From NCBI GenBank assembly GCA_019925095.2, contig CM034401.1, forward strand, positions 11,629,338 through 11,693,337: a stretch of DNA of 64,000 bases, in the 5' to 3' direction. Numbering within the stretch: the stretch's first letter is position 1; every line of letters starts with the position of its first letter. The stretch is from Dendrolimus kikuchii. Taxonomy: Eukaryota; Arthropoda; Insecta; Lepidoptera; Lasiocampidae. Position numbers and translations under genes: made by a program. Below the pieces are notes generated by a model. It had not been told where the DNA came from, did not search any database, and saw only the letters and a program-made list of their open reading frames with translations. Positions 36,490-49,500 of this stretch are shown here, one piece after another.

Positions 36490-36921
36490 TAAAAAAAAAA
36501 CAACTGAAATAGACTATATAAACGATGGAGTACACACAGTCTGTTTGTTCGGGATTCACGTAAAAACTACTGGGCCGATTTCGAGGCGATTTTCGCTGCT
36601 CAACAGCAAATTCTTAAACTTCTTAAACCCTCCGCTACTTTTTATCCTGCGAATCCGACAAGAATTTTTCTGGGAATGATTTTAAATGACCAAATTGAAA
36701 AAGTCTAATTCCAAAGTGATTTTTTACTGATCGATAGCAAATTTTATCCAGTAAAAAGTGCGATATTTTTTATCCCGAGAAGCCCGCGGGATTGTTCCCG
36801 GGAGCGGTTTGAAGTTGTTCCAATGCGTAAAAAGAAGGTATTCCGACACAGTTTCCACTAAAACGATAGCTTACCCCGCCGGAATTAAGTCCAGCGTGGA
36901 AAAAATCGCGGGCATATCCTA
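36490..36921 (+). mobile_element. Helitron-like element with CTAG terminus
   Basis: It runs 'CTGTTTGTTCGGGATTCACG', 'GGGCCGATTTCGAGGCGATT', 'TTATCCCGAGAAGCCCGCGG', 'TTCCGACACAGTTTCCACTA' and 'GCGGGCATATCCTAG' next to T. The final 80 bp equal the fragment at 1405-1517 minus its insertion. This copy shows that the module and the CTAG end belong to one element. Confidence 0.55.
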
Positions 36922-37887
36922 GTTATTAATAATGTTATAAATTGTGAAAAACTAAGTTTTGTAGTTATTGTTCACAATACCAAAAATAAGATAAATAAAT
37001 AATGACGGTGATGATTTTCAGATTTATTGTTGTCAATAAATTGGACTCTGTGTTATTTTAGTATTGAGCCAGTAATTTGGTTTTGTACTGAAAAAAAATA
37101 ATTCGAGTTTATGTTTAATTACAGAAAATTGAATTTGATATCACAAACAAAAGTTTAGTCACTTCATTATTTAATTTAAATTTAAATACGGGCCAAAAAT
37201 GTTTGAACTGATTTTAAATAATGCGCCTTCTCTTAAAATAATAAAAGGAATTGATCTTGTCCCATTTAAAATATGCAGTGGACGCAAAAGAAAGACACGT
37301 GCGGTTATGCGCCAACAGATTTTTAAACTTCTGCAAACGCTGGGGTTCGTTTATCGACTTTCCAACAATTATAATAGATTTTACTTTAAGGCCCGGTTCC
37401 TATATCTTACCAACCGTTCATTTACCCTACTATCGGTTAAAATTCGACACAAGCTCCATAATAGTAAAGTCAACAATCAACCGATGTTAGGGCAGATCAA
37501 TGTATGTAGTCAAGTCGAGTATAGGAACCGGCCATAGGAGGAGCGGCCGAATTTGTACGCTTAGGACACCAAAGGTCATCAAAGCAGCGTGGGCGCGAAT
37601 GTAACGAAATCGCCAAGCAAAAATGTTAGCTTTTCGATTGGGTTTAAGAACAATACGATCAAAAGAGATTAATGAAGACCTGACTCACCGAGCTAATAAA
37701 CGAAAAACAGGACATTACCACAACGAGCCTATTAAAATAGAAAGACAGAGATCCTGGACTTTATTAATGTAGATTATTAGATTCGCAATTACACTTTTAG
37801 ATGGTAGCCTTCGTCGTGCATGTTTCCCTTTATTTTATGATAAATATACTTACATGTTTGTGTTGATTAATGGTTCGATTGTTGCAG
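36922..37887. other. Intron 5, distal part
   Basis: An ORF at 37199-37537 (112 codons) lacks family features and splice support. It ends with the acceptor ATTGTTGCAG. Confidence 0.45.
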
Positions 37888-37926
37888 TTACAAGAGACGT
37901 CAACCGACGTGACGGTGGCCAACTAA
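37888..37926 (+). CDS. Akap200: Akap200-like protein, last coding exon
   Basis: The reading LQETSTDVTVAN then TAA follows a good acceptor (GATTGTTGCAG) and joins exon 5 at phase 0. It is short, so the call rests on splice signal, frame and the immediate natural stop. Together with exons 1-5 it closes a chain of about 680 residues, near the length of the long fly Akap200 isoform as I recall it. Confidence 0.6.
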   Translation, partial: LQETSTDVTVAN

Positions 37927-40920
37927 GCACTCGCACCCCCGCCCCTACGCAATGACACACGTTAGTGTTACGAAAATGAGCCTTTAATTTATTACAATTT
38001 CGCACTGCGGTGAACATCGAACTAAGTTCGATCTAATATGTATTTATCAATGATGTGGATTTCAGTTATAATGTGACTCTTTTTCGTATAGAATGAATAT
38101 ACTGTAAGTTTTAGCGCTTTGCTTCTGTAATATTAAGATTTTATACATTTTATTCACTAGGAACGAGTTTATAATTATACTACATTAATAACAAAGTTAT
38201 ATAGGCAGTATACGGTGCGATAAGTTGGTGCCATTATTACAGGGGTATTAGTTTTGACGGCGCTCGTCGAAATTCGGTCAATAAATTATGGAAATGTCAA
38301 ATGGGTTTTGGAAATACCTTGCAACGAGAAAGTCTTTTGATCAATTTATTCAACTTTTTATATATATATATATTCATATAATACTTGATAGGATTAATGA
38401 ATGTAGAATAACACTATGAAATTATTTTCAACGTGTGAAATGTGGTTGTTCATTATTGCGTGATTCATGAACTATTGTCATTCCACATGTTAATAAATAA
38501 AAAAAATTACAATTAATTTTACAATTTTGACATTTTATACGTAAATTTTTTTGTGTAACTTAAATGGAGGGAATTATAAATATGAAATACGGAATTATGG
38601 TTAAGTAAGCGATTTTTTATTCTTTCCAATAGAGCTGGTTCATTACGACGTGATGTAACAGAAAATTAGGAATAGCAATATTTTGCATGTCTGATATTTT
38701 CCCATTAATATTCGCTTGAGAGATAATAAATTTATCGTTGCGTGAAATGTTCCTTTCCAATACGTGCCATAAAATTACCTATTTGCCATTTTAAATTTTC
38801 TTTTGTTAATAATCTCACGAATTGTGCGAAAATATTTATTTACCCATCGAAATTACATAGTATTTCTGGTGCTTGGGCAGAATGTGCCAGATTTTGGATC
38901 TAAAACCAACAACGCGCAAGCAGTTTTCAAAGTTTAAGGAACTTTCGATGGAGATCACTGCTATTCTCTTGGCATCATAAAATTATAAACGCTCAAATGT
39001 CTTGTAACACACGCTAGACCGATTATAGGGTTCCGTAGAGTTAACCAACCCGTATGGTCAACTGGAAATTATCGACCGCCTGGCTTCTGCGAATTGGCAG
39101 CACAGGGCGTTTGTACCCTATATACAGATTTAAATATGCCGATGCACTATGTTCGATTTTTGTTTGTCATCCCTTAGTTACACGTTTGACAACTACCCCA
39201 TTTTTACTTTTTCAAGGTTTCATTATACCATTGTAATGGCACAGAGTATGATTTTACCAAATTTAATCCATGTTCATCTAATACTTTTGGGAAATATGCC
39301 TGTGATGTACATGACAATTGTATAAGCGTTTTATTTTTGCCAAAATTGCTACGGAACGCTGACGATCATCTATGTGTTTGTTTGTCTTACTATTTAGATA
39401 CAAAGCAAATAATATGACGCTATTCTTAATTTGTTACATTATTAAATAAATAAAATTATATATATAAAATTATAATATCTACAATATGAATTGAGACATG
39501 CTAGTAATAGTATAATTAAAACTTATTATTTAGAACAGATCTCAATCTAAATCAATTAACTTTGAATTCCTTCTCTAATGAATATGAATGATTAGATATC
39601 AGAGAACAATCTGATTAAGCATTGGAGTAAAAGAAAACGAAGGCGACGACATCTTCGATTTTTAGTACCTATTAATATCGAATACGTACTAATATTATGT
39701 ATATATGAAAAACAAGATTCAATAGTCTTATTTGTATTCTCTAAAATCTTAATGTGAATTAAAGTTAAATGGAGAAACATGTAAATTGTTAAGTATGGAG
39801 TTATAATATGAATTTCCTTATTATCTCATTAGAATATCATATTTTTATTTGAGACATATATTTTACTTTAACTTATTATAAGTTGTAAAAAGAAAATCTG
39901 TTAGCTCTCTGTAATACAAGCTCATTAATACAAGTATAAATTCTATTTAATATAATTAGTATTTTGTTGTATGAAATTATTTGACATGATTTACTAGATA
40001 CGCAGCTATGGGTTGGATTTTGTCAAATAGAAATTGAACGAAATGAGGCTTGTGTTATTGATATTATATATCGTTTAGAAAACTATACTTATCTGGCGAG
40101 TTTGTGATTATACATGTTATGCATATACCGTTTTACATAACTGATTATTCCTAGTTATATTTAGAAATGTAGACTGTGTATCGAGTAGTGGGAGGCGCTG
40201 TTAGCATATTGAACGATTGTCCACCTCTTGTAATTAGATGACTCTTAAGGTTTGATATTACTATACAAGATATCATTTTGGTAATAATTGTCCAATAATT
40301 ATATGGTTTCTGAGACATTTTTGTAATTTTATACATTTTTTATGAAATTTTACGTAATAATTGCATGATTGGGAAATATACTGATTAAAATAGCATTATA
40401 TTTGAGTGAGACATTCCATATCAAAAGACACTCATAACTTTAAATGGATTATATAATCAACAGGGCCAATCATAGACTGATATTAACAATGTATTGTGAA
40501 AATGTTATTGTACTACTGTGCAGTTGCTAACAATTAGACGCAAGATTTATTTGGAAGAGTGTGAACAGGGTTTTAGTACTGAAAAATGTGTCAAATTTTT
40601 AATTCATCTATCACTGAAGTCAATTATTATTATTGAAAATTGATCAAATCTCAGGATTAATTACACCCTGTACTAATATTGAACAAAATGATACTCCCAC
40701 AATGTAGTAATCAGATTTTGCTCAACAAATTTTGTACTTATTTTCCATTTAAAATTTTTGAATATTGTATCACCTTGGATAATACTTAATTCCAAGGTAC
40801 ACTGGTAATGACATTGTGGATTTGTGCGATATTATAGGTAGGCAATTGTTTATTCAATTATTAAAAACTTGATGTTGATGTGTGAATGTCTCTTATCAAT
40901 AAATTGAAATAATAAAATAT
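37927..40920 (+). other. Probable 3' UTR of the Akap200-like gene
   Basis: AT-rich and mostly repeat-poor, unlike the introns. Candidate poly(A) signals are AATAAATAAA at about 38493 and AATAAA at about 40899. A degraded 'AGGGTTCCGTAGAG' repeat at about 39025 suggests the true end could be the nearer one. Confidence 0.45.
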
Positions 40921-41089
40921 TGTTGTATTATTTATTATGCACTATTCCATTTCTGATTAATTATTAACGTAGAAGATTTTGAATGAAATGAGCGAGAATT
41001 TTATAACACACAATTTCTGTTCGTCTGTGTTATGTTAACACCAGGGCGCTTTGTCATATTCATCTTGCGTCTTAAAGTTATATTTTGTT

Positions 41090-41445
41090 AACCGACTTCA
41101 AAATAGGAGGAAGTTCTCAATTCGTCCTTTTTTTAGGCATGTTCTGGCTGAACATGTCTTGTTGTTTCTGAACCGATTTTGATGATTCTTTTTGCGTTCA
41201 ATAGAAATTTAATAGATCAAATTAAAAGATTTATTTTAAAAAAAACGCCTTCTACACTACCTCGTAGGTGGCGTGGAAAAGTGTCCATTTTATGGAGAAT
41301 ACAACTCCAGCTAACTTTCGAATGGATTTTTCTCAGAAATGGTAAATCTTACAGAAAAAAGTATCAAGGACAATTTTAATAGATTAAAGAAGAATTACCT
41401 GATCTATAATTTTGGTCTGAGTTATTTTTATCGTAAAATAAGGTT
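41090..41445 (+). repeat. Repeat G, uninterrupted copy
   Basis: It starts 'TAACCGACTTCAAAATAGGA' and 'GGAAGTTCTCAATTCG', has 'CTGAACCGATTTTGATGATT', and then 'CTACACTACCTCGTAGGTGG'. It serves as the empty-site reference for the copy split by the hAT MITE. Confidence 0.5.
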
Positions 41446-41499
41446 GGCCAAAAAATAAAACGGTTTTTGCGAACTTTGACCTTGAATAAAACGCCACAG

Positions 41500-42738
41500 A
41501 AATTGGCCCCTCAGTTCCCGGTGACCCCGCTATTCCCGGTTACGGCAGGGGTCGCGGTAACGGCGGGGTGGGGGTGCTAACAGTCTCCGAGTTATGGGAG
41601 GCTGCCAACTCACAAAATTGACCTTGGCGACGTATAACGGACGGACGATTAGGCTGGACAGTCACCTCACAGAACTGGAAGTAGAGCTAAGTCGTATCAA
41701 CTGTTACAGCCTAGGGTTATCAGAAGTCCGAAGAGGGTGAGGATACGATAACCCTAAAGTCTGGCCACTTACTCTACTTCCGGGAAGGTGACAGGGCCTC
41801 CCAGGGTGGTGTTGGTTTTCTCTTCAATAAGACCCTCGTTAACAACGTTGTGGAAGTCAATAGTGTGTCGAACAGGGTAGCGTACCTAGTACTGAAACTC
41901 ACCAACAAGTATTCCCTGAAGGTTGTACAGGTATATGCGCCGACCTCGGCACACTCTGACGAAGAGGTTGAGGCCCTGTATGACGACACTACAAAAGCCA
42001 TACATGGCACAATCTCCGCACACTACAACGTTGTTATGGGGGACTTCAACGCCAAAGTGGGAGTACAAGAATGCGACGAACCGATAATCGGACCCTATGG
42101 ATTGGGGCGCCGAAATCACAGGGGGCAAATTCTGGTCAACTTCCTAGAAATGCAGGGGCTCTTGATGAATTCCTTCTACAAGAAGAAGCCCCAGAGGAGA
42201 TGGACCTGGCAGAGCCCCGACGCTGTGACGAGGAACGAGATAGATTTCATAATGGCGGATAAGAATTTAGAGATGTCTCAGCGGTCAAGAGGTTCAATAC
42301 CGGTAGCGACCACCGACTTGTACGAGGCACTCTAAATATCAATTTTAAGGCTGAAAGACTCCGCCTGGTGAAATCTACTCTCCGACCCACGCCGCCCCAA
42401 ATGATCCACGGGTCCGAACAGTTCCAGCTGGAACTTCACAATCGGTTCGAATCGCTGGAAACCACAGGCGATGTTGACGAGATAACCGACAACGTGGTGA
42501 AGACGTTGCAGGATTTGATTCGCAAACATTATCCGCCTGTACGAAGAAACAGACAGTCTGAACTTTCTACCGAAACTCTGGATCTTATCAAGACGAGACG
42601 TGAAATGCCACCCGCTTTGTTTGCCTCGCCAGAGCATCGGGCCCTCTCCAAGAAAATAAGAAAACTTGTTAGGCGGGACCTCCGCTGCTCTAATACGCGT
42701 GCCATTGAGGCGGCTATGGAGCAGAACAGGGGGTTCAG
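41500..42738 (+). mobile_element. RTE-type LINE, 5' half (endonuclease)
   Basis: The apurinic-type endonuclease is readable: LTLATYNGRTIRLDSHLTEL near 41617, then SQGGVGFLFNK, VVQVYAPTSAHSDEEVEALY, VVMGDFNAKVG, NHRGQILVNFL and NEIDFIMADK (41850-42335). GDFNAKVG and the NEIDF box hold catalytic residues of this fold. A linker to the reverse transcriptase follows (42368-42738). A TGA after LSEVRRG and frameshifts break it. It is interrupted at 42739 by a copia-type element and resumes at 44745. Confidence 0.85.
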
Positions 42739-44744
42739 TGTTGTAAATACTGGTTTGTAATATTTGTTTTTTTATATTTAAATATTTTTCATAGTATCTT
42801 AGCAACCTTTATTACCTGTCTTTATAAAATAACTTCAATAAAACGTACCTGAAGAAGACCATTTTCTATTTTCAACACGTTATCAGCACGAAGCTCTAAT
42901 ATTTAGCTTAGCTAATGTTGAAAATCTCATGAAAATAAGTTGTAAAGTTGTGTTGTTGTTGTACAGTGTGTAAAAATGCAGGCTTCTTCGAGTCTACCTC
43001 TTGCTATAAAATTATGCGGAAGGGAAGGCTATACCTTATGGAAATTTAAAATGAGGAACCTGTTGCTACCCGAGGATCTTTGGGAAATTATAGAAGGATA
43101 CCCAGAAGGTAACAATAATATTACTTCTGAATTAGTAAAATCTGGAAATGACCGTAAGGCTCTGTCAAAGATATGATTAACACTAGATGGGCCAGCGATT
43201 ACCCATGTGAGGAGTGCTACAACGGCAAAACAAGCATGGAATGCCTTAAGACTGGCGTATGAGGATCGCGGCATGGGTCGGAGATTAGCTTTAGAGAGGA
43301 AACTTTACAGATTAAGTCATAACGACTTTAATAACATGGAATCATACATCAATGCTGTACTGAGTACTGCTCAAGATTTGGCTGACATTGGCAAAAATAT
43401 AGATGATGCTTCAATTGCAGCTATTCTTTTAGGCGGTCTTACAGCGAAGTATGAACCCTTGTATGGGACTAGAAAACAGTAATATCAACATTACCTCAGA
43501 ACTGGTGAAAACCAAACTGTTAAATGAGATGTCACGTGAAATAGAGCCTGAATCCGCCTTACCTACTAGTACTCATACGCAGCGTATTAAACTAAAGAAA
43601 AAGAAGATTATATGCTATGATTGCAAAGAACCAGGCCATAAACGTCCAGATTGTCCGCATAAGAAGGAGAAGTCAAAGACAAGACAGTCTGCTACACTGA
43701 CTGCCCAAGCTCTTAGTGGAAATTATGTATTGAACATGGATAAATGGTTGATAGATTCTGGTGCATCTAGACATATGACTTCTAGATCAGATTGGATGGT
43801 TTCTATTAAACCGCAGAATTCTGGTAAAGTAACGATAGCTAATGCTGAAGAGATTGATTGCACTGGCGTTGGCACTATTTCCATAAATACTAAAGATAAT
43901 GTATTTGTTAAAATTGAAGATGTTGCATTTGTTCTCAACTTAAAAGCTAATTTAATATCTGTGAAAAAAGTAGTTGATAAGTGTTATACTGTTATTTTTG
44001 ATAAGAATGGTTGTAATATTTATGATTTCAATAATTTTTCTGTTACAGGTGTACCTATTGTGCATGTTCCGATTTGTGGTGGATTATACACTTTAGATTG
44101 TAGTGTTAATATTCCCGAAAAGTTAAGCTATAATGTATCGCATAATGAAGTTGTTACCGATACACAATATCGACTTTGGCACAGGAGATTAGGTCATTTG
44201 TGTCGTTATTCTATGCAATCGGTTAAAGGTCAGGCTTTAATAAATTTTAATAAAGTAGATAAGGAACCTTGTGTAGCGTGCATTGAGGCAAAGCAGTCGC
44301 GAAAGTCATTTAAAAGTGCTTCCTTTTCAAGAGCAACAGAGCCCCTCGATCTCATACATACGTATCTATATCTGTAAATTCTGGGCAAGGTAATAAGTAC
44401 CTTTTATTATTTATTGACGATTTTTCAAGAATGATCTTTGTATATTTCATATCTTCCAAGACAGAAGTAAAAAGTAAGTTAATATCTTCCAAAGCGCTAG
44501 TAGAAAGACAAACAGGAGCTCGTATAAAAATATTACGGACTGATAATGGGACAGAATGTGTAAATAGAGATTGTTACGGGTTTTATTTTAAGTATTATAA
44601 ATTTATTAGCGAAAACGTAAATAAATAAAATTCGCTTCAAAAACATTATATTGGACTTTCCTTTAAAATTTTTTCTTACAAGTGACATAAACAAAACAAT
44701 TAAAGAAATGATATTACATATAAATTTAAACGTTGAAAAGTAAC
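42739..44744 (+). mobile_element. Copia-type LTR retrotransposon, 3'-truncated, nested in the RTE
   Basis: A putative 5' LTR starts TGTTGTAAATACTGG at 42739 and ends near TTTTCAACA (about 42880), followed by a possible primer site 'CGTTATCAGCACGAAG'. Gag starts at 42976 (MQASSSLPLAIKL), with a nonsense TGA at 43174 and a frameshift near 43465. Then come a zinc knuckle CYDCKEPGHKRPDC (43613), the protease WLIDSGAS (43744), the pre-integrase box LWHRRLGHL (44176) and a fragment of the integrase core (RTDNGTEC at 44539). Reverse transcriptase, RNase H and a matching 3' LTR are absent. The last 120 bp are unassigned. Confidence 0.82.
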
Positions 44745-46525
44745 AAGCATTGCAAAGCTGAGGACAGCGGATGGCAGAGAGCTTACGTCTCGCTCTGAGA
44801 TCCTGACGGAAGTAGAAAAGTTCTACGGGCTACTGTATTCTTCGCGGGCGAAGAAGCCTGCGACGCATAGCAACGAAGATGCACATGTTCCACTCGCGCC
44901 ATTATACGGAGGACATCCCGGAGGTCGACTTGGACGAGATTAGTGCGGCTCTCGAGCAATTTAAAAATAGCAAGGGTCCGGGGGATGACGGAATTACAAC
45001 TGAGATCCTTAAGGCAGGAGGAATGCCAATCCTCAAGGCCTTGGTTGAGCTCTTCAATTCCGTTATCCACCGGGGCACTGTGCCGAAGGTGTGGAGCAAG
45101 AGTGTGGTGGTCTTGTTTTTCAAGAAGGGTGATAACACTCTCTTGAAAAACTATAGGCCAATCTCACTCTTAAGCCACGTCTATAAGTTGTTTTCGACGG
45201 TCGTCACGAATCGTCTCGCCAGAAGACTTGTGAATTCCAACCACCGCAGCAGGCTGGGTTTCGAAAAGGCTACAGCACCGTAGACCACATCCATACTGTT
45301 CGGCAGATTATACAAAAAACCGAAGAGTATAATCAGCCGCTGTGTATGGCATTCGTGGACTACGAGAAAGCCTTCGACTCCATCGAAATTTGGGCTGTTT
45401 TGGAGTCTTTGCAAAGATGTCGTATTGATTGGCGATACATTGAGGTGCTGAAATGCCTGTATGACGCCGCAACGATGACCGTCTAGAACCGGAGGGCGAA
45501 GTCTATACCCCTACATCGCGGGGTGAGACAGAGGGATGTGATTTCCCCGAAACTGTTCACCAACGCGATGGAGGATGTCTTCAAAACTCTGGACTGGGCT
45601 GGACGGGGCATTAACATCAACGGCAAGCGCATCTCTCACCTCCGTTTCGCCGACGATATCCCGGTCTTTGCAGAGACTTTGAAGGAACTTGCCGAAATGC
45701 TGGGTAGTTTAAATGAATCGTCCCGACGAGTCGGTCTCGGCATGAATTTGGACAAGACGAAAGTCATGTTCAATTAACACGTCATGCCAAGACCGGTAAA
45801 CATCGATGGCGTCCCTCATTTATTGTACTTAGTTTTAAGAACGTAGTTTTAATTTTTGGTGAACAATAAAGTGTTTTCATTCATTCATTCATGTCTACCT
45901 TGCACAGAAAATACACATCGGCAGGCACAACTTCGAGGGGGAAGCCAATAGGAAAATTCAGTAGGGCTGGGCAGCATTCGGTAAGCTTCGTCAAGTCTTC
46001 TTGTCGACCATTCCGCAATGCGTGAAGACAAAAGTCTTCGAGCAGTGCGTCCTCCACGTCCTGACCTACGGGGCCGAGACATGGACACTGACGGCAGGAT
46101 TGGTCCACAAGTTCCAAGTCGCTCAACGGGCTATGGAGCGAGCTATGTTGGGTGTTTCTCTTATGGATAAAATTAGAAATGAGGATATCCGTAAGAGAAC
46201 CAAGGTAACCGACATAGCTCGCAAAATTAGCAAGTTGAAGTGGCAATGGGTCGGTCACATCTGCCACAGGACCGATGGTCGATGGAGCAAACGAGTCCTG
46301 GAGTGGACACCGCGTCTCGGTAAACGTAATGTCGGACGCCTTCCAGCCCGATGGACCGACGACCTATGCACGGTCGCCGGTAGGCGTTGGCTGAGGAAAT
46401 CGGAGGACAGGGATGAGTGGCGCCGTCTTTGGGAGGCCTACGTCCAGCAGTGGACTGCAAATGGCCGACGACGACATAAAGTTATTATTTTAACGTCGAT
46501 TCGAAGACTGTCAAAGAGGTATGTG
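44745..46525 (+). mobile_element. RTE-type LINE, 3' half (reverse transcriptase)
   Basis: It resumes with KLRTADGRELTSRSEIL (after a frame change near 44870). Then KGPGDDGITTEILKAGG, NYRPISLLSHVYKLFS, QPLCMAFVDYEKAFDSI, RGVRQRDVISPKLF, LRFADDIPVFAE and GLGMNLDKTKVMFN follow in the standard order, with a TAG at about 45484. The C-terminal part YGAETWTLTAGLV to RWTDDLCTVAG is at 46001-46450. The catalytic FADD is present. The element is broken by frameshifts, stops and a 70-bp insertion, so it is dead. Confidence 0.88.
45818..45892 (+). mobile_element. Tiny LINE 3' end with (CATT)n tail inside the RTE
   Basis: It interrupts the RTE frame between NIDGVPH and STLHRKYT. 'TTTTTGGTGAACAATAAAGT' and 'GTTTTCATTCATTC' match the end of the LINE at 58850 (GGTGAGCAATAAAGTGTTATC with a TATC tail). 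This is a retroposition event that copied only about 70 bases. Confidence 0.6.
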
Positions 46526-49500
46526 TTTTGAGTTAAAAATCAAAAGAATATCAGTTCGATAGAAAACAAGATTATGAAAAAAAAATATATTTTCATAATA
46601 GTCTTTCATAAAATTGCGATTCTCGATATTACGCTGTTATCGCAAATAGGCAATATGTAGAAATTATTTAAATTTACTCTTTAATTTTGAATTTCGACAC
46701 TTAAATATTGTGGTATGAAAGTATATATAGTCATCACCATCAACTAAGCGTTAAATCCTGGTTGGGTTCGGAGCATTCACTCCGACGCCCAGGGTCCGCT
46801 ATGAAAGTAGATATAGTATACAGAAATATTGAACGTTGTAGTTTTGATCAGTTGTCTGTGCCATAGCGCGTTAAGGAAATTCCTAATTTAACTAATATAA
46901 TTTTCTTGATTTTGGTGATTTTTTTGTATTAAATTTGTTATAATGTAATATAAACATTTTTATAATAAATATAATTGTATTTACAACCAGTACATTTTAC
47001 CTTATATATGTAAATAACATGTTTTAAATTTCAGGCGATATATTTTTAAGGAATTCCAATACCTCAAGCTAAAAAAAGAAATTTCTATGCTTCTCTCTTC
47101 ACTCCAAGTGTTTGTCATGTTTATGTTTCTCAGTCACTGATCTTCATTTACCACTCGACAGGTTTCAGATTTTTGTGCCTGCTTGGTAGGCGTCGAGTGC
47201 AACAGTCTAGTCCAAAAGGACTAAAAAGTTACTTTACCAGTATTCCTGCAGTACTTTTTACCAGTTAAAACTCTTAACACACTATAATCACTGTTGGCGC
47301 CACCAGTCCGTACGTGTTTTATGGAAAACCTCAAAAATTTCAGTCAACGTCTTATTATTTAAGACATTTTAAAATTTAAATTAGTCATAAATTGAATGGA
47401 CCAATATGCTTTCTTCAATTATTAATTAGCTGGGTGGTTCTCATACGTGTAACTAAAAGCCAAAAAAATGTTCACTACCTCACACTAATGTGTTATGTTT
47501 ACTATTGTTAGTCCGATTTCAAAAACCATAGCAATGTTGCTTAATCACCTTCAAATATGTTTGTTTATTTTAACGAATGAGCGAATCGAGATTAAATTTA
47601 GCATATGTGTATTTTTAGATCAGTCAAAAATTGAATCTTAACAAGTATCATTTCTATTTTTGATTGATTTGAACACCAAAGACAGTATTTTAATAATATT
47701 AGGGATTTAACATCTGAAAATTATAAAATAAGACGCTTGTTTATTATAAGGTATCATCTAAATAAATTTATTAACAAAAAGCTTACTACAATAGTATTGA
47801 TAAGTAACACTATAAACATTTATTTTGTTAAAGAGGTAATAGAGCAGAAATTTTGTTCAAAAACATGCAATTCACAACTAGTTTCGTTTCCTAAATGGTA
47901 AGAAAACAACATTAACATTACAAAATATAACTAAATAATTTCTTATTAAATAATAACTTGCAAGAAGAATCTTAGAAATAATATAGGCTTAGAAAAAGTC
48001 CTCTGAATAGTTTCTAAACCCTTCATAAATAGATGGCGCTACAAGTCATTCTTCTCTTGCTTCTAGACGTTTTTATAAAGGGGCTACCTAAATGGAGTTC
48101 GCTATCTCGCTCGCCCATTATCACATTTTAGAAGATATAAATGGATAGAATTTTCTTACGACAAATCTGTATTGTATGAATTTAAACGAAAAAATACGAA
48201 AGTTTCAAAGAAATTCTCGAATGAATTTTGTAATCCTATACATAATGTTTGTGAAAACAAATTTTTACATGAAACCTTGCTGCATCAATTATTTTTTGTG
48301 AAACATTCGTAATTTCATTAATGATTCTTAAAAAACAGATTTGTCTCAAATAAAAAATGATATTTTTCAAACAATGTAAGATTCTTGCATTAATCAAATT
48401 AGTTAAAAATAGAAACATATTGTTGGTTTCTTTTCTCTTTTTGACTTATTTGGCTATAAAATAATTAAACGACAATATGCCAAAAAGCGAGAGCAGGATA
48501 AATAGCGCCATCTACGCATGTAAGGGTTGAGAGTTTTTTAGGAGTAACTTTTTAATGAGCAATTGTCGTTCCTAGTATTTTTCTTCCATGATAATAGACA
48601 CAGAAGTGTTCAGTGTGAGGTACTTTAAAAATTGCTTCACTGTTTGCTAATCTATGCAATAGTTTAGTTGGTTTCTGTGCATAATTATGGTATAGGGGAA
48701 CATTTCGTAAGTGTAATACAGACTATACATACACTATATAAATTCAGACATTTCCAATATTGTATATACAAGCATTAAACAGAAAAATTACACGAATATA
48801 TTATATAGGTAAATTATCAGGCTGATATAGTCCGATTACAAATTTATTGCTTGTCTAGGGTAGCTACAGAAGGTTATGCGATAACTGATTTTGTATGAAG
48901 AAGCGTCTATTGTGAAGCTATATTTTGCTAAAAGCGACTATAAAGTTGTTGCAGACTATTAAAGAAGTACAATTTATGTTGCTTAAGTTGTAAAAAAATT
49001 AAGTAAGAAATAAGTACATAATAAAATCGTGATTACGTATTAATAGTTTATAATGTTGCTATTGATCTTATGAAAAAAAATCAATAAAGCTCGAGTGATG
49101 TTTTAAGGTTGTAACTTAAATTTATTTTCACTAACTAAGTTATATTTTGCAAAGGAGTACATTACGTAAAAGAGAATAAGCAAGTTAAGTTCATAAATTA
49201 AATAACTACTATTATTATATTCTTGAGGTGTGGTATTTTTAATTATGGAGCGTTAAATTTTTTTAACAAGGTTTATAGAATAGATATGAAGTAAAAATTA
49301 GATTGTTTTAAAATAACAATGTAACAATAACCTTTTAGTCGTTAAACGTAATTAATAGAATGGAAAAAATGACATCACCATAGTAGCACGAGGGAAAATC
49401 ACATATTTTTTCAGAAATACTTAGGAAATATTAATTAAATATCTATGAAACGACTTGTAAAACATGTCAAAAATAAATTCTATGTAAGTAGTACATATGA

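Noticed and set aside
37199..37537. 112-codon ORF in intron 5
   Set aside because: It overlaps another ORF in a second frame. No family resemblance and it lies within an intron defined by good splice sites.
38493..38510. Definite 3' end for the Akap200-like gene
   Set aside because: Several AATAAA signals exist between 38.2 and 40.9 kb. Sequence alone does not decide which is used.
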